Origin: Chiridota heheva
Lineage: Eukaryota > Echinodermata > Holothuroidea > Apodida > Chiridotidae
Length of the DNA stretch: 64,000 bases
Reading direction: 5' to 3'
Assembly (NCBI GenBank): GCA_020152595.1
Contig: JAIGNY010003176.1
Span: 238,501-302,500, forward strand
Part shown: positions 46,798-61,300 of the stretch, one piece after another
Numbering within the stretch: position 1 is the stretch's first letter
How the letters are laid out: each line of letters starts with the position of its first letter
Notes under the pieces: model-generated
What the model saw: only the letters and a program-made list of their open reading frames with translations
Database searches by the model: none
Told to the model about the DNA's origin: nothing
Position numbers and translations under genes: made by a program

Positions 46798-46849
46798 AGC
46801 AAGAAATTTCTGTCGGTGCTATTTTCTTTTACCTGCACATTCATTTTTA

Positions 46850-47410
46850 GTTTGTAAATTGCTATATTAATAATTTAAATTTATAACGCGCTTTTCATAT
46901 TTTCATACAATCCCAAAGCCTGTACATAAGGTAAAATAAGTTTTAAACTTGTGACTTGATAAAGATAGCAAATGTGATGAGCGAATCTCAGCCAGCAATG
47001 AATTCCACTTATCAGGAGAAATAACTGAAGGAACGAGCACCAAGGTTTTTTTATTAAAACTGCCTTTGGATAAGGCGTAACTCCTGCGAGTGGTGTTTAA
47101 GCTGGTGTGTAAAATAAGCTGATCCTCCAGGAGATATAGCTCTCTCCTGAAAAATCATGTCAGAAAAACCAAAGGGGGCATTGCCATTTAGGAATTTATA
47201 CACAAGTATTAAACTTTAAATTGAATACGTGCTTTGACTGGAACCCAATTAAGTTCTCTGAGAACAGGTGTAATGTGATCATCTTCCAAGTGTGAGTAAC
47301 TAAACGAGCAGTGACATTCTGAATGCGCTGCAATCGCAAGATGAGTTGATCATTTATGCCATACAGTAAACTTGTTACAATAATCAAGCTGTGAGGTAAC
47401 AAAGGCATGA
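46850..47410 (-). mobile_element. LINE (L2/CR1-like) 3' fragment
   Basis: The minus-strand frame 47408-47196 reads S-L-L-Y-G-I-N-D-Q-L-I, R-L-Q-R-I-Q-N-V-T-A-R-L-V-T and onward, the conserved C-terminal region of LINE polymerases. The 3' end on the minus strand runs into AAAAGCGCGTTATAAATTTA (about 46895-46875), a common L2-type tail. Confidence 0.75.
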
Positions 47411-47435
47411 ATTAGTTTTTCAGCACTAGAGCTTT

Positions 47436-47636
47436 CACATGACATGAAATTTCACATGACATGAAATTTCACATGACATGAAATTTCACATGAAATGAAA
47501 TTTCACATGACATGACATTTCACATGACATGACACATGACATGACATTTCACATGACATGACATTTCACATGACATGACATTTCACATGACATGACATTT
47601 CACATGACATGAAATTTTACATAACATGAAATTTCA
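47436..47636. repeat. Tandem repeat of TTTCACATGACATGAAA-type units
   Basis: About twelve units of 16-17 bp (CACATGACATGAAATTT or CACATGACATGACATTT). ACATGA/TCATGT makes the array partly self-complementary. Confidence 0.92.
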
Positions 47637-47937
47637 CCGGTCTAAAAGTTGACAAATTTACCAATGCGATACAAGGAGTAATAGTAGGTAGTAGAATTTA
47701 TTTTGAATTTTTCTGAAATTTTTCTATTCTGACGATGTTTTCCTTTTTTCATCAATGGATCTTATTACATTTCTGATGCATTTCACAGATATTATTTATA
47801 ACACATTGTAAATGAGTGGTTTTTGTATTGAAATCTTAGCAAGTTAGATATTTGAGAAATAAAAAGTTTAGACAATTATCCTTTACCCTGTTTCTTACTT
47901 TTATGCATAAAATGCATAAGTTTATAATAACCATATT

Positions 47938-48645
47938 AAAGGATTAGTCACCATCTTTTATTGGTCAAGTCATGTCCATCTTATATGAAAGCTGTGAAAG
48001 AGGTGCATTAAAACAAAAACAAAGTAAAGAGGGGAGTGGAAGAGAGAATTAAATATGGTTGTAGAGGGGAAAGAAATTTTATCCATATTTTTCTGAACGA
48101 ATCGGCAATTGACTTGAAGAAAGCATTGCAAAATCTTATTCCATTAGGAGGTGGGAGGAGATATTTAAGTTTAAAGTTTGGTGAAGAAAGCATTAACATT
48201 TCTGATATTTAAGTTTAAAGAAATGACTGAGATCAGACTAGTTGTGATGTCATAGCCTCAGATTCCTCAAAATCTTTATGTATTTAAAAAAAAAAATATT
48301 TGATTTTATCACTATTTGAACTATTTTTCCTCAAACTTTCTTCAGGTGGTATATTATAAATACCCTTCCTAGATTCAGTTTTACTACTTTTTTCCCCATG
48401 GTTTTTAAGCCACAAAAATGCAGGACAAAATATGACAGAATACATAAAAACTTTGAATAATCTGAGGCTATGACATCACAACTAGTCAGATTTCAGTCTT
48501 TTCTACACAAATGATACCAAACTTTAAACTGAATATCTCCTTAATGGAATAAGATTTTCTAATGCTTTCTTTAAAAATTTAGTTTCCTTTGAATTCCTCT
48601 TTCATATGAGACCAACATGCTTGATTACTGAACTAATCCTTAAAG
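47938..48645. mobile_element. Foldback MITE, GGATTAGT family, copy 3
   Basis: The left half from AAAGGATTAGT (47938) and the right half to ACTAATCCTT (about 48645) are inverted over most of their length. For example GACTAGTTGTGATGTCATAG with CTCAGATTCCTCAAAATC in the left arm pairs with CTATGACATCACAACTAGTC in the right. CTCCTTAATGGAATAAG at about 48536-48552 is the unoccupied form of the TTAA site used at 45808. Confidence 0.88.
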
Positions 48646-48649
48646 TTTT

Positions 48650-49312
48650 CCTGCACAAATAAAATTCAAAATAGCATTTTAATTTGACTATAAAATGTCT
48701 TCAATATCAAATGGATTTATTTATGTTAAATTCTACTGGCAATTATTAAATAGCCAAAAATTCATCGAAACTGCTTAAAATTAGTCATTCTTCCACATTT
48801 AATAAGTTTTTGAGTATTCAATAAAGGTATTCAAATGTTTAATGTCTTCAATGGTTATGCCACATTTGTTTAGATTTTGCTGAATGTGCAAAAAGATTTC
48901 TTAAAACTTTGCAATAACCAATTTTTACCTGCAGAGGTAGACATAAAAGATAGGAGCTATTTTGTATATACATCTGCCAAACATTGTGTGTTTGCGGAGA
49001 GGAACTTGCCCGCTGCCTCCAATGCTTATGGACATTTTGTCAGTATTTAGTGATCAAATTTGAAGACCAAAACCCTTTGAATTATGGGGTCTAATTGCAA
49101 CAGACTCCACTTGTGCCACAGATAGATATTATAATTCTACTGTTATGTCTTCCCTGAATGATTTTTAAAAGCTTATAAATCTGCCATATTTTTAACCTAG
49201 TTTAATACTTTTGAAAGAAATATTGAAATAATTGATGAAGTAAGGTTTTAAATCCCACTAAACAAATACTATCATAGTCTTGCATAAAAATAACAGCAGT
49301 CCTCTTGAACTG
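48650..49312. other. 3' flank of PIGK, no gene seen
   Basis: AT-rich. On the minus strand an ATTAAA (49206-49201) lies about 110 nt after the PIGK stop and is the nearest polyadenylation-signal candidate. Confidence 0.4.
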
Positions 49313-52300
49313 TCAGCTCCCCAGTCCAGAAACAAGAACAATTCCAGCAACGGCAAGAAATATTCCACTTGTAATTATAAACTGAGGTGACAGAGCTTGA
49401 GGTTTTTCTGACTCCTAAAAAGAAAAAAGAGACGATAAAATGATCTGATACAGCTGAAAAAGGCAGATAATTATTTCGGAGAATCTCATCACAATATGTT
49501 TTATAGATGGGAGATTGTTAATCTTGCATGTTGTTTTTGTCCATACTGACGGTTGTATTAATTTACAGGTCTATGGACATGCATGAATTTCTATATTGAT
49601 AGATAAAATATCACGGGTCAAATTTCCCGCTGTTCTGAGAACAGTACTTTTTATAAAGGAACAGTGAATTTTCAAATATTACTGTTCCAGTGAAACAGTG
49701 TTCTTTTCACAAACATGTGGCATCAATGATCAAAATTTCTTCCATAAAAATATTTTTTCTCTCACCTTGTAGCATGGTGCAATTAGCCTGTCTGAGTTTA
49801 GATGATTGACAGCTTTTTCAACCAGTCACTGCATGAGTTTGCCTAGCAACAAAATCTGCGTAACTAAGTGAGGCAAACATCCTATGCAGTACTGGTACAG
49901 TGTAGCTAGCTAGCGGTGCGCTCATGTAGTCAATGAAATTTACTGCACAAAACAATTTTCTGAGCACACAGACTGAGTGACGGCAAAATGGTGAACAAAA
50001 AGTGCGCTTACGGGTCCACTGCAGGCTTTGTCAATCTGATTGCTGTTACCCAGAACAGTTAGCAAACTGAATTTTGTTTATCCCTTTTGCTAAAAACTCT
50101 GAAGATCAGGAGAAGTGCCATAAATGAATCAAAGCTTGTGGCAGGCCTTGCGAACATCTAAATGTCAATGCATTGGTCATGCATGATTGCGGATTTGAGG
50201 TTTGTTTTCCCCACCTAGTTACCTGCTATGGTGGGTGTGGCCTATTTCGTAACTTGAAAAGGCTATAAAGGACACAAAATGTATTGCGAGGTTTAGACTA
50301 AATGTGAATCAATCCTTTAAGTAAGTAAAGTGATAACAATATCTGAAAAATGTGAACTAACTTACTTTAAGAGCTTGGATTTTCTCTACTGATGGGAACT
50401 GCTCCTCAAAACTAAATTTCTGCTTTTTCTGAGACACAACAATCTCTTCCATTTTTCTGTCATGCCTTTGTGCTACTTCAGGGAGATTTAATTTCTCAGT
50501 TGATATTTCTACATTACGAACACCTCCAAAGAAATCCGTTACCAGAACCTTGTCGATGTTACGCCTGAAGAGATCCGTTCTCACACCAGGAGTAGAGCGA
50601 CACAGATGCTTTGGACACACCTGAAACTGTAGCAAAAAAAATGTTAAAGCTCTTTCTGGTGAATATACAATCTGTAGCTGTCCATTGATACAGGTATCAA
50701 TGATATTCAATTGTGTATTTTGCAGGTTGGTTCAAAAGGCAGAATCAGTAACATTCAGAAGAGTGATGACCAGATCAGATGATGATATGATGATGACGAT
50801 GATGATGATGATGACGATGATAATGATGATGATATGATGATGAAAATGATGATGGAAATGATGATGGAAATGATGATAATGAGCCACCTTAGGGAAAAGC
50901 GCATATTAAATGCTTGTTATTATTATTATTAATATTATCAATACAGTGCTCACGACGGACGAGAATCGAATTCGGTACCTTTCGAATATGAGCATGACTC
51001 CTTAACCACTGGGCCACTGCACCTCAAAGCATATTAGTGATATATAAACAAGACAACTCAATAATACTCCATGTACTTCTGTGGCTGTAAAATACTCACA
51101 AATTCTGCAATAGTCTTCTGACTCGATGGAGTCAACCGCTCCAGAAATTCCAAAGCATAGTAAGTATACCTGTCAATGATGTATACACCAATGGATGAAT
51201 CTACATGATGCTGCATTAGAAAACAAAGAAAGACAATTGATTATAATCTGGGACAAATTCTACAATAATTGTGTTTAAAACCAGAACCAAAAGGTTTTGT
51301 GGTTTCGATGCTTTTTTTCGTATGCTGATTGATTTGTTAATTTTGTACTGTCATATCATTGTGTCATGAAATTAAAAACAATGTCGACAACATTAGCATG
51401 CATGCACACAATAATTAATAACATTATCATAACAAGTGTGGTGCAAAACAATTTCTCATTTATCCTGTTTCAAGAATTTGCATATTAATGACATCTGTTG
51501 ATGATTACATAAGCATGGTTGTACACAACCAACAAGTTTATCATGGCAAGTATTATGCGATACGGACTCATGTATCACTTCGTCAAAATGTTCACATTAA
51601 GCCCCACCCACTCATTAGTATGCATTACATCACCACCACAAACAATAGAGCACATCTACAGACCATGGGCTGTATGTGTACTACATTTGACATGAATCTA
51701 GTTTATCGTTCTTGAGATATCGTGATTACAAGCTCTGTTAAGCAAAATCATATTAATCCCCAATACACATATTAATGAAATTCAATGTTTTTATACAATG
51801 AACACGTACACACTAGCTAACACCATAGCTATACCAAATATGAAGCAAAACAGAAATGTGATTGCTAACATATGAGCATTTCAAGATTTTTACATTAAGC
51901 CCCACCTACTCATTGATATGCACGATATGCAATAGGGCACATCTACGGACCATAGGATATCTGTGTACCACATATGACATAAATCCAGGGTACAGTTCTT
52001 GAAATATACAATTACGAGCTAGGCATCACACGCATACAGCCATACGTACATATATACACACACACACCATCATGATCACATAGATTTCTAATGCTATCGC
52101 ATTGGAACCACAAAGGAATATTCCTGTGAATTTTAATTTTCATAAATATTATAGTGGACTATTATAGGAACAATTTGGTGTAAAAACCATGTTGATATCT
52201 TATTCCATTTTGGGAGTTATTACATTTCAAAGATTTTAGTGGTGTGTTGAAAAGTGACATCGCACTATACAGTGCTACTATTCAAAGCAAACTTGAATAT

Positions 52301-55300
52301 TCAAAGACTGGAATCTTAAAAAAAACTTAAATATTCAAAGCAAATTTGAATAATCAAAGAAACTAGAATCTTAAAAGAAACTTGAATATTTAAAGTAAAT
52401 TTGAATATTCAAAGCAAATTGGAATCTTAAAAGAAACTCGAATATTCAAAGTAATTTGAATATTCAAAGAACTGAAATATTCAAAGTTAACTTGAATATT
52501 CAAAACAAGCTTGAATATTCAAAACAAACTTGAATATTCAAAAGACATGAATATTCAAAGTTAAGTTGAAGAACTTACTGACAATGAATCCTCTCCTATT
52601 TGACTACTCCCAACACCCAGGATATTCGGTGAGTAGAATTTCTGAAACATCGACACTGCCTGGCATGTATCAACAATAAATAGAATCTCGTTGTACCTTT
52701 AGAATGAGGAGACATATGATTGAATAGCTGGAAGTAATTCATCATCTAAATCAATCATCTATGTAAAAGATATTGTTATTTGTGGGTTCATGGACAAAGC
52801 AGCTCTCCCTACCGTCCTTTTTGCCCTGGGATAATTATGATGAATACTGTTGAATACTGGTGGAAAGGCCGTAGATACCTGCAGGTGCGATCTGGATATG
52901 TTGCTTAAAAGCAGACTTTTTAGTGTCATAACAATATTAAAAGCAAAACGCTGGCTTACAGTTTGTTTTTAATTATATTTAAGCTGCCAGCATCCATAAC
53001 ATCACTTGGTAGAGAATTGCAGAGTTTACAAACTCAATGTGAAAAAATGTTGCCACGAATACTGGTAGAGCAATGGGGTTGAGGAATATGTTTAGAATTG
53101 GTGATCATTAATGATGTAATAATGGACAGGACACAAGGTAAATTTACAATGTAAATTAGGGGTGGTACCCTCTCATCCAATCACATTGCAGAAAATAAAC
53201 CTAGATGATAGTACTACTAGATGAGCATGAATCTTATTTAGTGAAATTACGTTCAAATCATCATTGATTGCATTTATTATCAGCACCATATCCGCTTGTG
53301 GAACCATGTGGGAAGAAAGACTCGCTGACCTCCCACTACCTGTAACAATGGAATTGACGGCAATGAAGAGCTTCCAATTGGTGCAGACTCAACCTAGGCC
53401 GAGTGGAAATGCTCTAACCGCTGAAAAATGGGAGCAGGTCGTGCCAAGGTCACCCTGAATAAATGTGGATATACATATACATCCAAGCCAGTCGAATGTG
53501 ACTTTGGCAGAGAATGGAGTGATGATTAATGGCTTGTAACAAAATGTCTCAAATGTCACATACTTTGGGGCACCTTTTGCACAGAATGTCACATCAGTTT
53601 TGCCGTTGTCACATTTGATTGGCATAAATTTACACATGACCAGTTCACCGGTGATAATCATAGAAATTATCATTTGGTTATGTCTGTTTCATGAAAAATG
53701 GAATCCACCACTCAAATGCAACAACAAATTACCAATGAGTGTGAGTGAAGGGGTAAAACATGTCACAAAATGTCAGACAAAATTTTAATACATCTGTTTA
53801 TGTTTATTTTGTCACAAAATTTCTCAAAATGTCACAGATTTTTGGACAATGAAATTTTGTCACAAAAAGTCACGAACGCTTCATTCTCTGAGCGACAAAC
53901 AATGGAGCACCCATTGAGATGTCTCTTATTGGAGCAAACATGCACTGCAGCTGACCTTGCAGGATATAATGACAATGTACAGCAATGTGTTCAGCTGTGG
54001 CTGAACCAAATATAGCTGTTGTGACGTGGACTCCATAAGAAAAAAAGACCATATTTGGAAACCTTCACATTTATTTTCACTTATCGCTGTTACAGAAAAA
54101 GAACCAATTGAATACCTAAGTGAAACCATTCAAAACAATTTTATTCACACCAGCAGCATTCAGACTAGCATTACAAAATTACCTTCGTTTTTGCCACATT
54201 TGACCAAAGGCATCTGCCAGCTCGACATTACTGATCTCTTCCGCATCCTGAAATTTCAGGAATCCATCTCCGCCATGCCCGGTCATGTACACCAAGATGT
54301 TGCTGCGGTCATCCGTAAGAAGCCGTTTGGAACGTGGAGTACTAGCGGGTAACCTTCCTGTTAGAACTCTGATAAAATTCTCAACAGTAACCTGTACAGA
54401 ACGACACATACAAGTAGTACGTAGTTAATCTTCACAGTAAAGCATGTTGGCAAACTTTAGGTATACGGCTGTGTGGAGGCAATTTAGCTATGAGACAAGA
54501 TGCAAAACAGCAAGAAAAAGCAAAAACATTTCAACAAAATAGGTTAGAAATTGACTATTTTACAACCTTTTGAAATCTGAAACATTATGCAAATTTTCAT
54601 GTAAATCTGTGATGTATTACAGGGTGACCATGGCATTTTCTTTGGTAAATCTTTGTTTTTTTAAATGCCTATCAAAATTGGAACAAACTATGCAGCAAAT
54701 TCTGACCAAAAGAAGTTTTGACCCTGTACCCATACCCCCAGTCAAATTCTAGCAAGAATAGAAGTTCCTTTCAATTTCATTGGCTGATATTTTGGAAAGA
54801 ATTACAAAAATTACTACAACTTTTGTTTTAAAACTTTCCATAGTCTCCTCAACCATTTTGTCTCATGTATACATTCTGGTTGAAATATTGTCTTAATGAA
54901 AATATTAAAAAAGATATAGAGTTGTCTGCCAAAATAAATGATCAAAATTTCTTCAACCAAAAAACAAACATGCTTTTTCAAAATTCAAAATCTGATCTGT
55001 TAAGATTTTAAAACTCTAATATAGAAATTACTAAATTTGAGCTGCTCAGGTTTTAGTACTCCAATGTAGAAATTACTATATATGAGCTTCTCAGGTTTTA
55101 GTACTACAATATATAAATTACAGGTTTTAGTACTCAATAAACCTGAGCTGTTCTGGTTTTGCAATATAGAAATTACTATAGGTCAGGTTTAGTACTCCAA
55201 TATAGAAATTACTATATCTGAGCTGTTCAGGTTTTAGTACTCCAATATAGAAATTACTATATCTGAGCTGCTCAGGTTTTAGTACTCCAATATAGAAATT

Positions 55301-58300
55301 ACTATATCTGAGCTGCTTAGGTTTTAGTACTCCAATACAGAAATTACTATATATAAGCTATTCAGGTTTAAGTACTCCATTGCAAAAATTGCTACATGTC
55401 CATTAACCTTTAAGAATTATAGCCATAATGAGGATAAGTAATACGATGGTTGCACAGATACCATTACACATTAAAGGACTATGGACATCTTGCAGATTTA
55501 AGATATGTGAAAGAGCATGGAATTCTGAGTAGAATAGTTTTTAAAATTTGTAAAAAGCTTATTTAGTTTTCAATTTATGACTAAACAGACTTTCATTATT
55601 TGTTAATTTGTTCAGAATTTTGTGATATACTAAGAGGAACACATCTCAAAATCCTTAAATAATTTTTTAAATTCTGTTCTTCAAATTCAGCTACTTGTGA
55701 ATTTCAGAATGTCTTTTCTAGATACATGATGATACGGAGCGTGACAAAGTTCCATCAAATTTTGCCCAAAGTCTAATTCTATATTTCAGACAACATTGAC
55801 AGAGTAATAAAAAACTTAAGGTTTTACAAAAGGTAATGAAAGATCCTTCCCCCATTGATGTCACACATTATTGCGCAATAACAGCAAAAATTAAAAAAGC
55901 TGTAAATTTGTCAATTTTTAACTAATTTTAATGAAATATTTTGCTGTTTTTAATGGCTTAGATCCTAGATCATATTTTAAACCAATTAAGCCCATGTTGC
56001 CTCTAGATGTCCATAGTCCTTTAAAGTGCGATAATTGTCAGTGTTGGAAAAAAATAATAATACCTTCTTTCATTCTCTTCAGCAACCTCTAATGGCTACT
56101 ATTTTTGTCACTTACATGTATAAAAGTTCAATATGGAATTACATACGGGTACTTTTTAACTTTTTGATGTAAGCCTAAAAATGCCTTCATAGAGTCTTAA
56201 GCAAACAATCTTACTTATCCAAAATACCACCTCCATGAAGACTATTGAAATTTGAGCAATATTTTCCTCATCCAAACTGTCACCTGCATGAAAAAATCAG
56301 GTATTTTAAAATATATCAAATTACTTCAATTCTTGAAAGTGTAACTGTACTGTTTCAATCCCACCCTCATACTGCAGTTCTTATACCATGAAGAACAACA
56401 AAACAGTTAGTGCTGTCATAAAATGTCGATTATTACGATATCGTGATATCTCTTTTCCCACAACATGAAATATGCCTTTCGCGACATATTACAATACCAA
56501 AAACTAATACTCAACTAAGAAATTTTCGCGCAACTAGCCAGGCTACTTTGTACATTACAATTCTAACGTTACAGTATTAAAACTAAAAGTCAAGTTTAGG
56601 CCATTAAAAATATGCAAAAATAGCGTGAAACATAAAAAAAAAACTAATACAAAAATTGTGCTCCATCACCCACACTGGCACGTTTCGATGTAAGTTGGCA
56701 AAAAGAACGAAAAACTGGCCCAGAACATGCCTCCGGGGCTTTCACTTCCATGAATCATGGTCAAGTTGGCTGAATTACCAAACACATGCATGATGCGTGA
56801 TGAACGTAATAGTCACGCGATCAGGTCATCTGCTAGATCTGCAAATCATTTTTTCTTGCGTTCATCATAAAAGAAGTAATGTTAGTGATAATAGCAATTT
56901 GTGTTGCGAGTCAGTTTTCTTGAAAAGTATCGCGATATTCCAATATATCGCGATATTTATTGATACGTAATAGAGCCATGTCATGACAGCACTAAAACAG
57001 TACCTCATAACCTCGTAATAGAGCCATGTCATGACAGCACTAAAACAGTACCTCATAACCTCGTAATAGAACCATGTCATGACAGCACTAAAACAGTACC
57101 TCATAACCTCGTAACAGAGCCATGTCATGACAGCACTAAAACAGTACCTCATAACCTCGTAACAGAGCCATGTCATGACAGCACTAAAACATACCTCATA
57201 ACCTCGTAATAGAGCCATGTCATGACAGCACTAAAACAGTACCTCATAACCTCGTAACAGAGCCATGTCATGACAGCACTAAAACATACCTCATAACCTC
57301 GTAATAGAACCATGTCATGACAGCACTAAAACAGTACCTCATAACCTCGTAATAGAGCCATGTCATGACAGCACTAAAACATACCTCATAACCTCGTAAT
57401 AGAGCCATGTCATGACAGCACTAAAACAGTACCTCATAACCTCGTAACAGAGCCATGTCATGACAGCACTAAAACAGTACCTCATAACCTCGTAATAGAG
57501 CCATGTCATGACAGCACTAAAACAGTACCTCATAACCTCGTAACAGAGCCATGTCATGACAGCACTAAAACATACCTCATAACCTCGTAATAGAGCCATG
57601 TCATGACAGCACTAAAACATACCTCATAACCTCGTAATAGAGCCATGTCATGACAGCACTAAAACAGTACCTCATAACCTCGTAACAGAGCCATGTCATG
57701 ACAGCACTAAAACAGTACCTTATAACCTCGTAATAGAGCCATGTCATGACAGCACTAAAACAGTACCTCATAACCTCGTAATAGAGCCATGTCATGACAG
57801 CACTAAAACAGTACCTCATAACCTCGTAATAGAACCATGTCATGACAACACTAAAACAGTACCTCATAACCTCTGTAGTCCACCTCCACATCGTCTCCGT
57901 AAACATTAATGTGCTGGAGGGCGTTGTTGAACACAGTAGCTACAGTAAGAAAGAAAAGTAAGATCACACCATCTCAATAAAACATTTACAGCATCCATTT
58001 TGCAGGATAAAGTTCAGTGGTGGTACTAAAGCATAATGTAGCAGTCAGTGAGCAGAACCATGAAAAAGCTTTGTTCAGTCTTTGAAATGTATGCATAGAA
58101 TTCAGTGCTCTGCACATTTAATGAGCTGAGAACATACTTTTTTTAAACTGTGATATCTTAATGATTGTAACACATACGGATACTATCTATCTTGCCCACT
58201 CTTAATAAAAGATTGGATTTTCAGAAAATAATAACACACTGTAAATTTGTTAAGAACAAAAAAGAGAAGAATGAACTTATGGGAGAATTAAAAAAAACCA

Positions 58301-61300
58301 GAAAAATACAGGCCCACATTTTTGAAGCCTATATATATTCAAAAATATTTTATTTGCAACAGTATGAAAATCTCAGAAAAGATGAAAAATATGTTTGCCC
58401 CACAAATTCAATACTGTCTTGCATTAATATTTGTCGGCCGAGTCAAGAACACGGTACGGCAATTTCATATAGTTGCAACACTTCCCAGAGGTTTTCTGTG
58501 CTCTCACCGGCTGTTATTATTTACAGATCTTATTCTTAAATATACATATTCATATTTGGACTTCGATATGATAGCTGATCTGCATGTATAACAGGTTTGG
58601 TAGGATATAAAATGATTTATAGGACTTAAACTTGAATATTAAAAAAAAAATGAATATTCAAAGTTTGGATATTGAAAGCAAACTTGAATATTCTAAACAA
58701 AGTTGAATATTTAAAATTACTTGAATATTTAAAGTAAACTTGAATATTCAAAACAAACTTGAATATTCAAAGTAAACTTGAATATTCAAAGTAAACTTGA
58801 ATATTCAAAGAACTTGAGTAGTCAAAACAAACTTTAATATTCAAAGTACCTTGAATATTAAAAAAACCCTTGAATATTTAAAGCAAACTTAAATATGTCA
58901 CTGACATAAAAAAAACTTGAAAAAAAAAAACCCTCGACAACTTTAGAAGTGCTTTTGTCTGGGAGGGAGGGGGAGGGGGGGGGGGGTGTTAGCAAAGGGA
59001 GCACTTTATATAGGTCCAGAATATCCAGGGGGAAATTACTTCCTGCACTCCTCTCCACAACTAGCTTTATCTACATACCTGGTCTAGGGTTTCTTGCATT
59101 ACATGCCATATCATCAGCAACCATCAGGATAATTTGGCTGTCTGGTATTCCCAGTCTCTTCACACTTCTGTACATAGAAAGCACATTGGCAACATGACGG
59201 TAGTTGAACCAAAAACGGGATGTACAAACCTAGAAAAACAAATGGTGAGTCATGACAGTGAGTCATATCATTTGAAAAATATATCAAGAATGTAGTCAGC
59301 TTTATGGATTGGAAGGGGGCAGTCTATTAATTGTTAGGTTTGATTTGGTTTGTGGATGTTTAACAACACTGCTATGGTTAGAGTCAAATGTGTGAAGAGG
59401 GTGTTAAAATTTAAGTGTTTGAGTAAGGACAGAGAGGAGAGAGAGGTTGGATAAAGGGAAGAAGGGAGAGAAGATGGATAAGGGAAAGAACTTAAGGTAA
59501 GAAAGGAAGGTAAGGCAGAAAAGGGAAGGAGAGGGAGGTTTATTGTTAGGATGTTAAATTTACATGAATTAAAAGAGCCAAGAAATATAAGAAAAGTTTC
59601 CCCACCTCAAAAACATGTAGGCATGTGCATTATGCATAGCATTCGAACATGTACATGTATGCATGTCCAATTATGCATGGCATTTGATAATGTAAATGTA
59701 TGCATGTACAATTATGCATGGAATTTGAATATGTACATGTATGCATGTCCAATTATGCATGGCATTTGAACATGTTTATGTATGCATGTCCAATTATGCA
59801 TGGCATTTGAACATGTATATGTATGCACGTCCAATTACGCATGGCATTTGAACATGCACATGTATGCATGTCCAAATATTCATGGCATTTGAACATGTAC
59901 ATGTATCAATGTTACTACTTTACAGAATTTGAAACTCATGTTGCTTATGGCACCTCTACATCTACTGTAAGGTCAATAGTGCCAGCAAGGTTTTAACTTA
60001 ACTCTTATACAAATAAGGGTGCAAACGGGGTGAGAGGGACTGAGACACCAAATTTCCTGAACGCAACACCCATAGTTTTTGGCCAAGAAAACAAGTTCTC
60101 ATAGGGTCTATCTATGAAGAAGTTATCCTGTACATCTATCTTCGGATACCTTCATGTTCAAATGCATGAGAAGATCAGATGGCCATATGTTGTTTCAAAT
60201 GATGAATTACTGAGATTTCCTAAGCAAAGGAGAATAAGCAATGAAGTCAAAATGAGAAGATGGAGGTGGATTGGGCATGTATTAAGAATGAAAGAGGACA
60301 GCCACTGTATGACAGCATTGACATGGAAGCCAGAAGGAAAGTAGGATGCCCAAGTACAACATGGAGAAGAATGGTAGTGAAGGAAAGACAGGAGCTAGGG
60401 TGGAATTCTAGGAATGAAGCTAGACACGTTGCCAGAGATGAGATATACTGGAGAGAGTACACTGCAGCCTTATGGGGTACATGGCCTGAGGAGGACAGTG
60501 AGTGAGTACATTTATCTATGAACCCTTTTCACACTCTATGGATGTCTACTGCACATCTACTATAAATCTATTTGGAAATTGAAACTTAACAAATTAAACA
60601 AAAAAATATCAGCTATGGCTTATCATCAGAATTTGAGTTTTTTCACATATGAAACACACTGTGCTAATGTGTTTTTTAATTAATATGGTTGAGATGTTGA
60701 TAGTGGTGGTGCAGGGAGGGGGAAGGGAGGGGGATGGGAAGGGAGGGGGATGGGAAGGAGGGGAAGGGAAGGGAGGGGTTGCATTCAAAACAACTGGAAT
60801 TAGATTGCAATGCTCACCCCAGCACCAAAAATTGTAACAACATTTACATATACAGTAATATGCAACTTTGGCTACTTTTTAATCAATTTTGATTGACTAC
60901 AAGTGTTGCATCCTCTCATTCATCAATCTTCAAGAAGTTGAATGCCTAAAGAATTTGAATGTACTTACCAATACAGCCCAGTTGTTGGTGTGACCACTTT
61001 TAAAGAAAGTTTCAACATCCTGCTGAAAATAACAAAAAGGCTATTACTCTGTGAAAAGATCACTTTGATCATGTGATTTCAAACACCACAATTCAATCCA
61101 GTTATGCCTTCAGACATTGGAAATAGTGCCAACTTTTTCCTCATAATAAATAGAAAAACTGTGAGTAGAAAAATCTTAATTAACAAAAAAAAAAAAAAAA
61201 AAGGACTGTTTCCATTTTGTTTCTTAAAACTTTTTATGACTAGAGATAATTTCAAGAGAGATGCAAAAATCAATATAGATGTAATTTGATGATATGACAC

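Noticed and set aside
53870-54409. Plus-strand open frame of 108 codons
   Set aside because: It is the antisense shadow of PIGK exon 5, which carries the catalytic GHGG.
56865-57906. Repeated open frames on the minus strand encoding [15 protein letters not shown] units
   Set aside because: A 48-bp unit without stops gives an open frame by itself; the sequence is the intronic PIGK donor array, not a repeat protein gene.
58192-58591. Two overlapping plus-strand open frames of 115 and 89 codons
   Set aside because: Antisense within a PIGK intron, low complexity at the start, no family resemblance.
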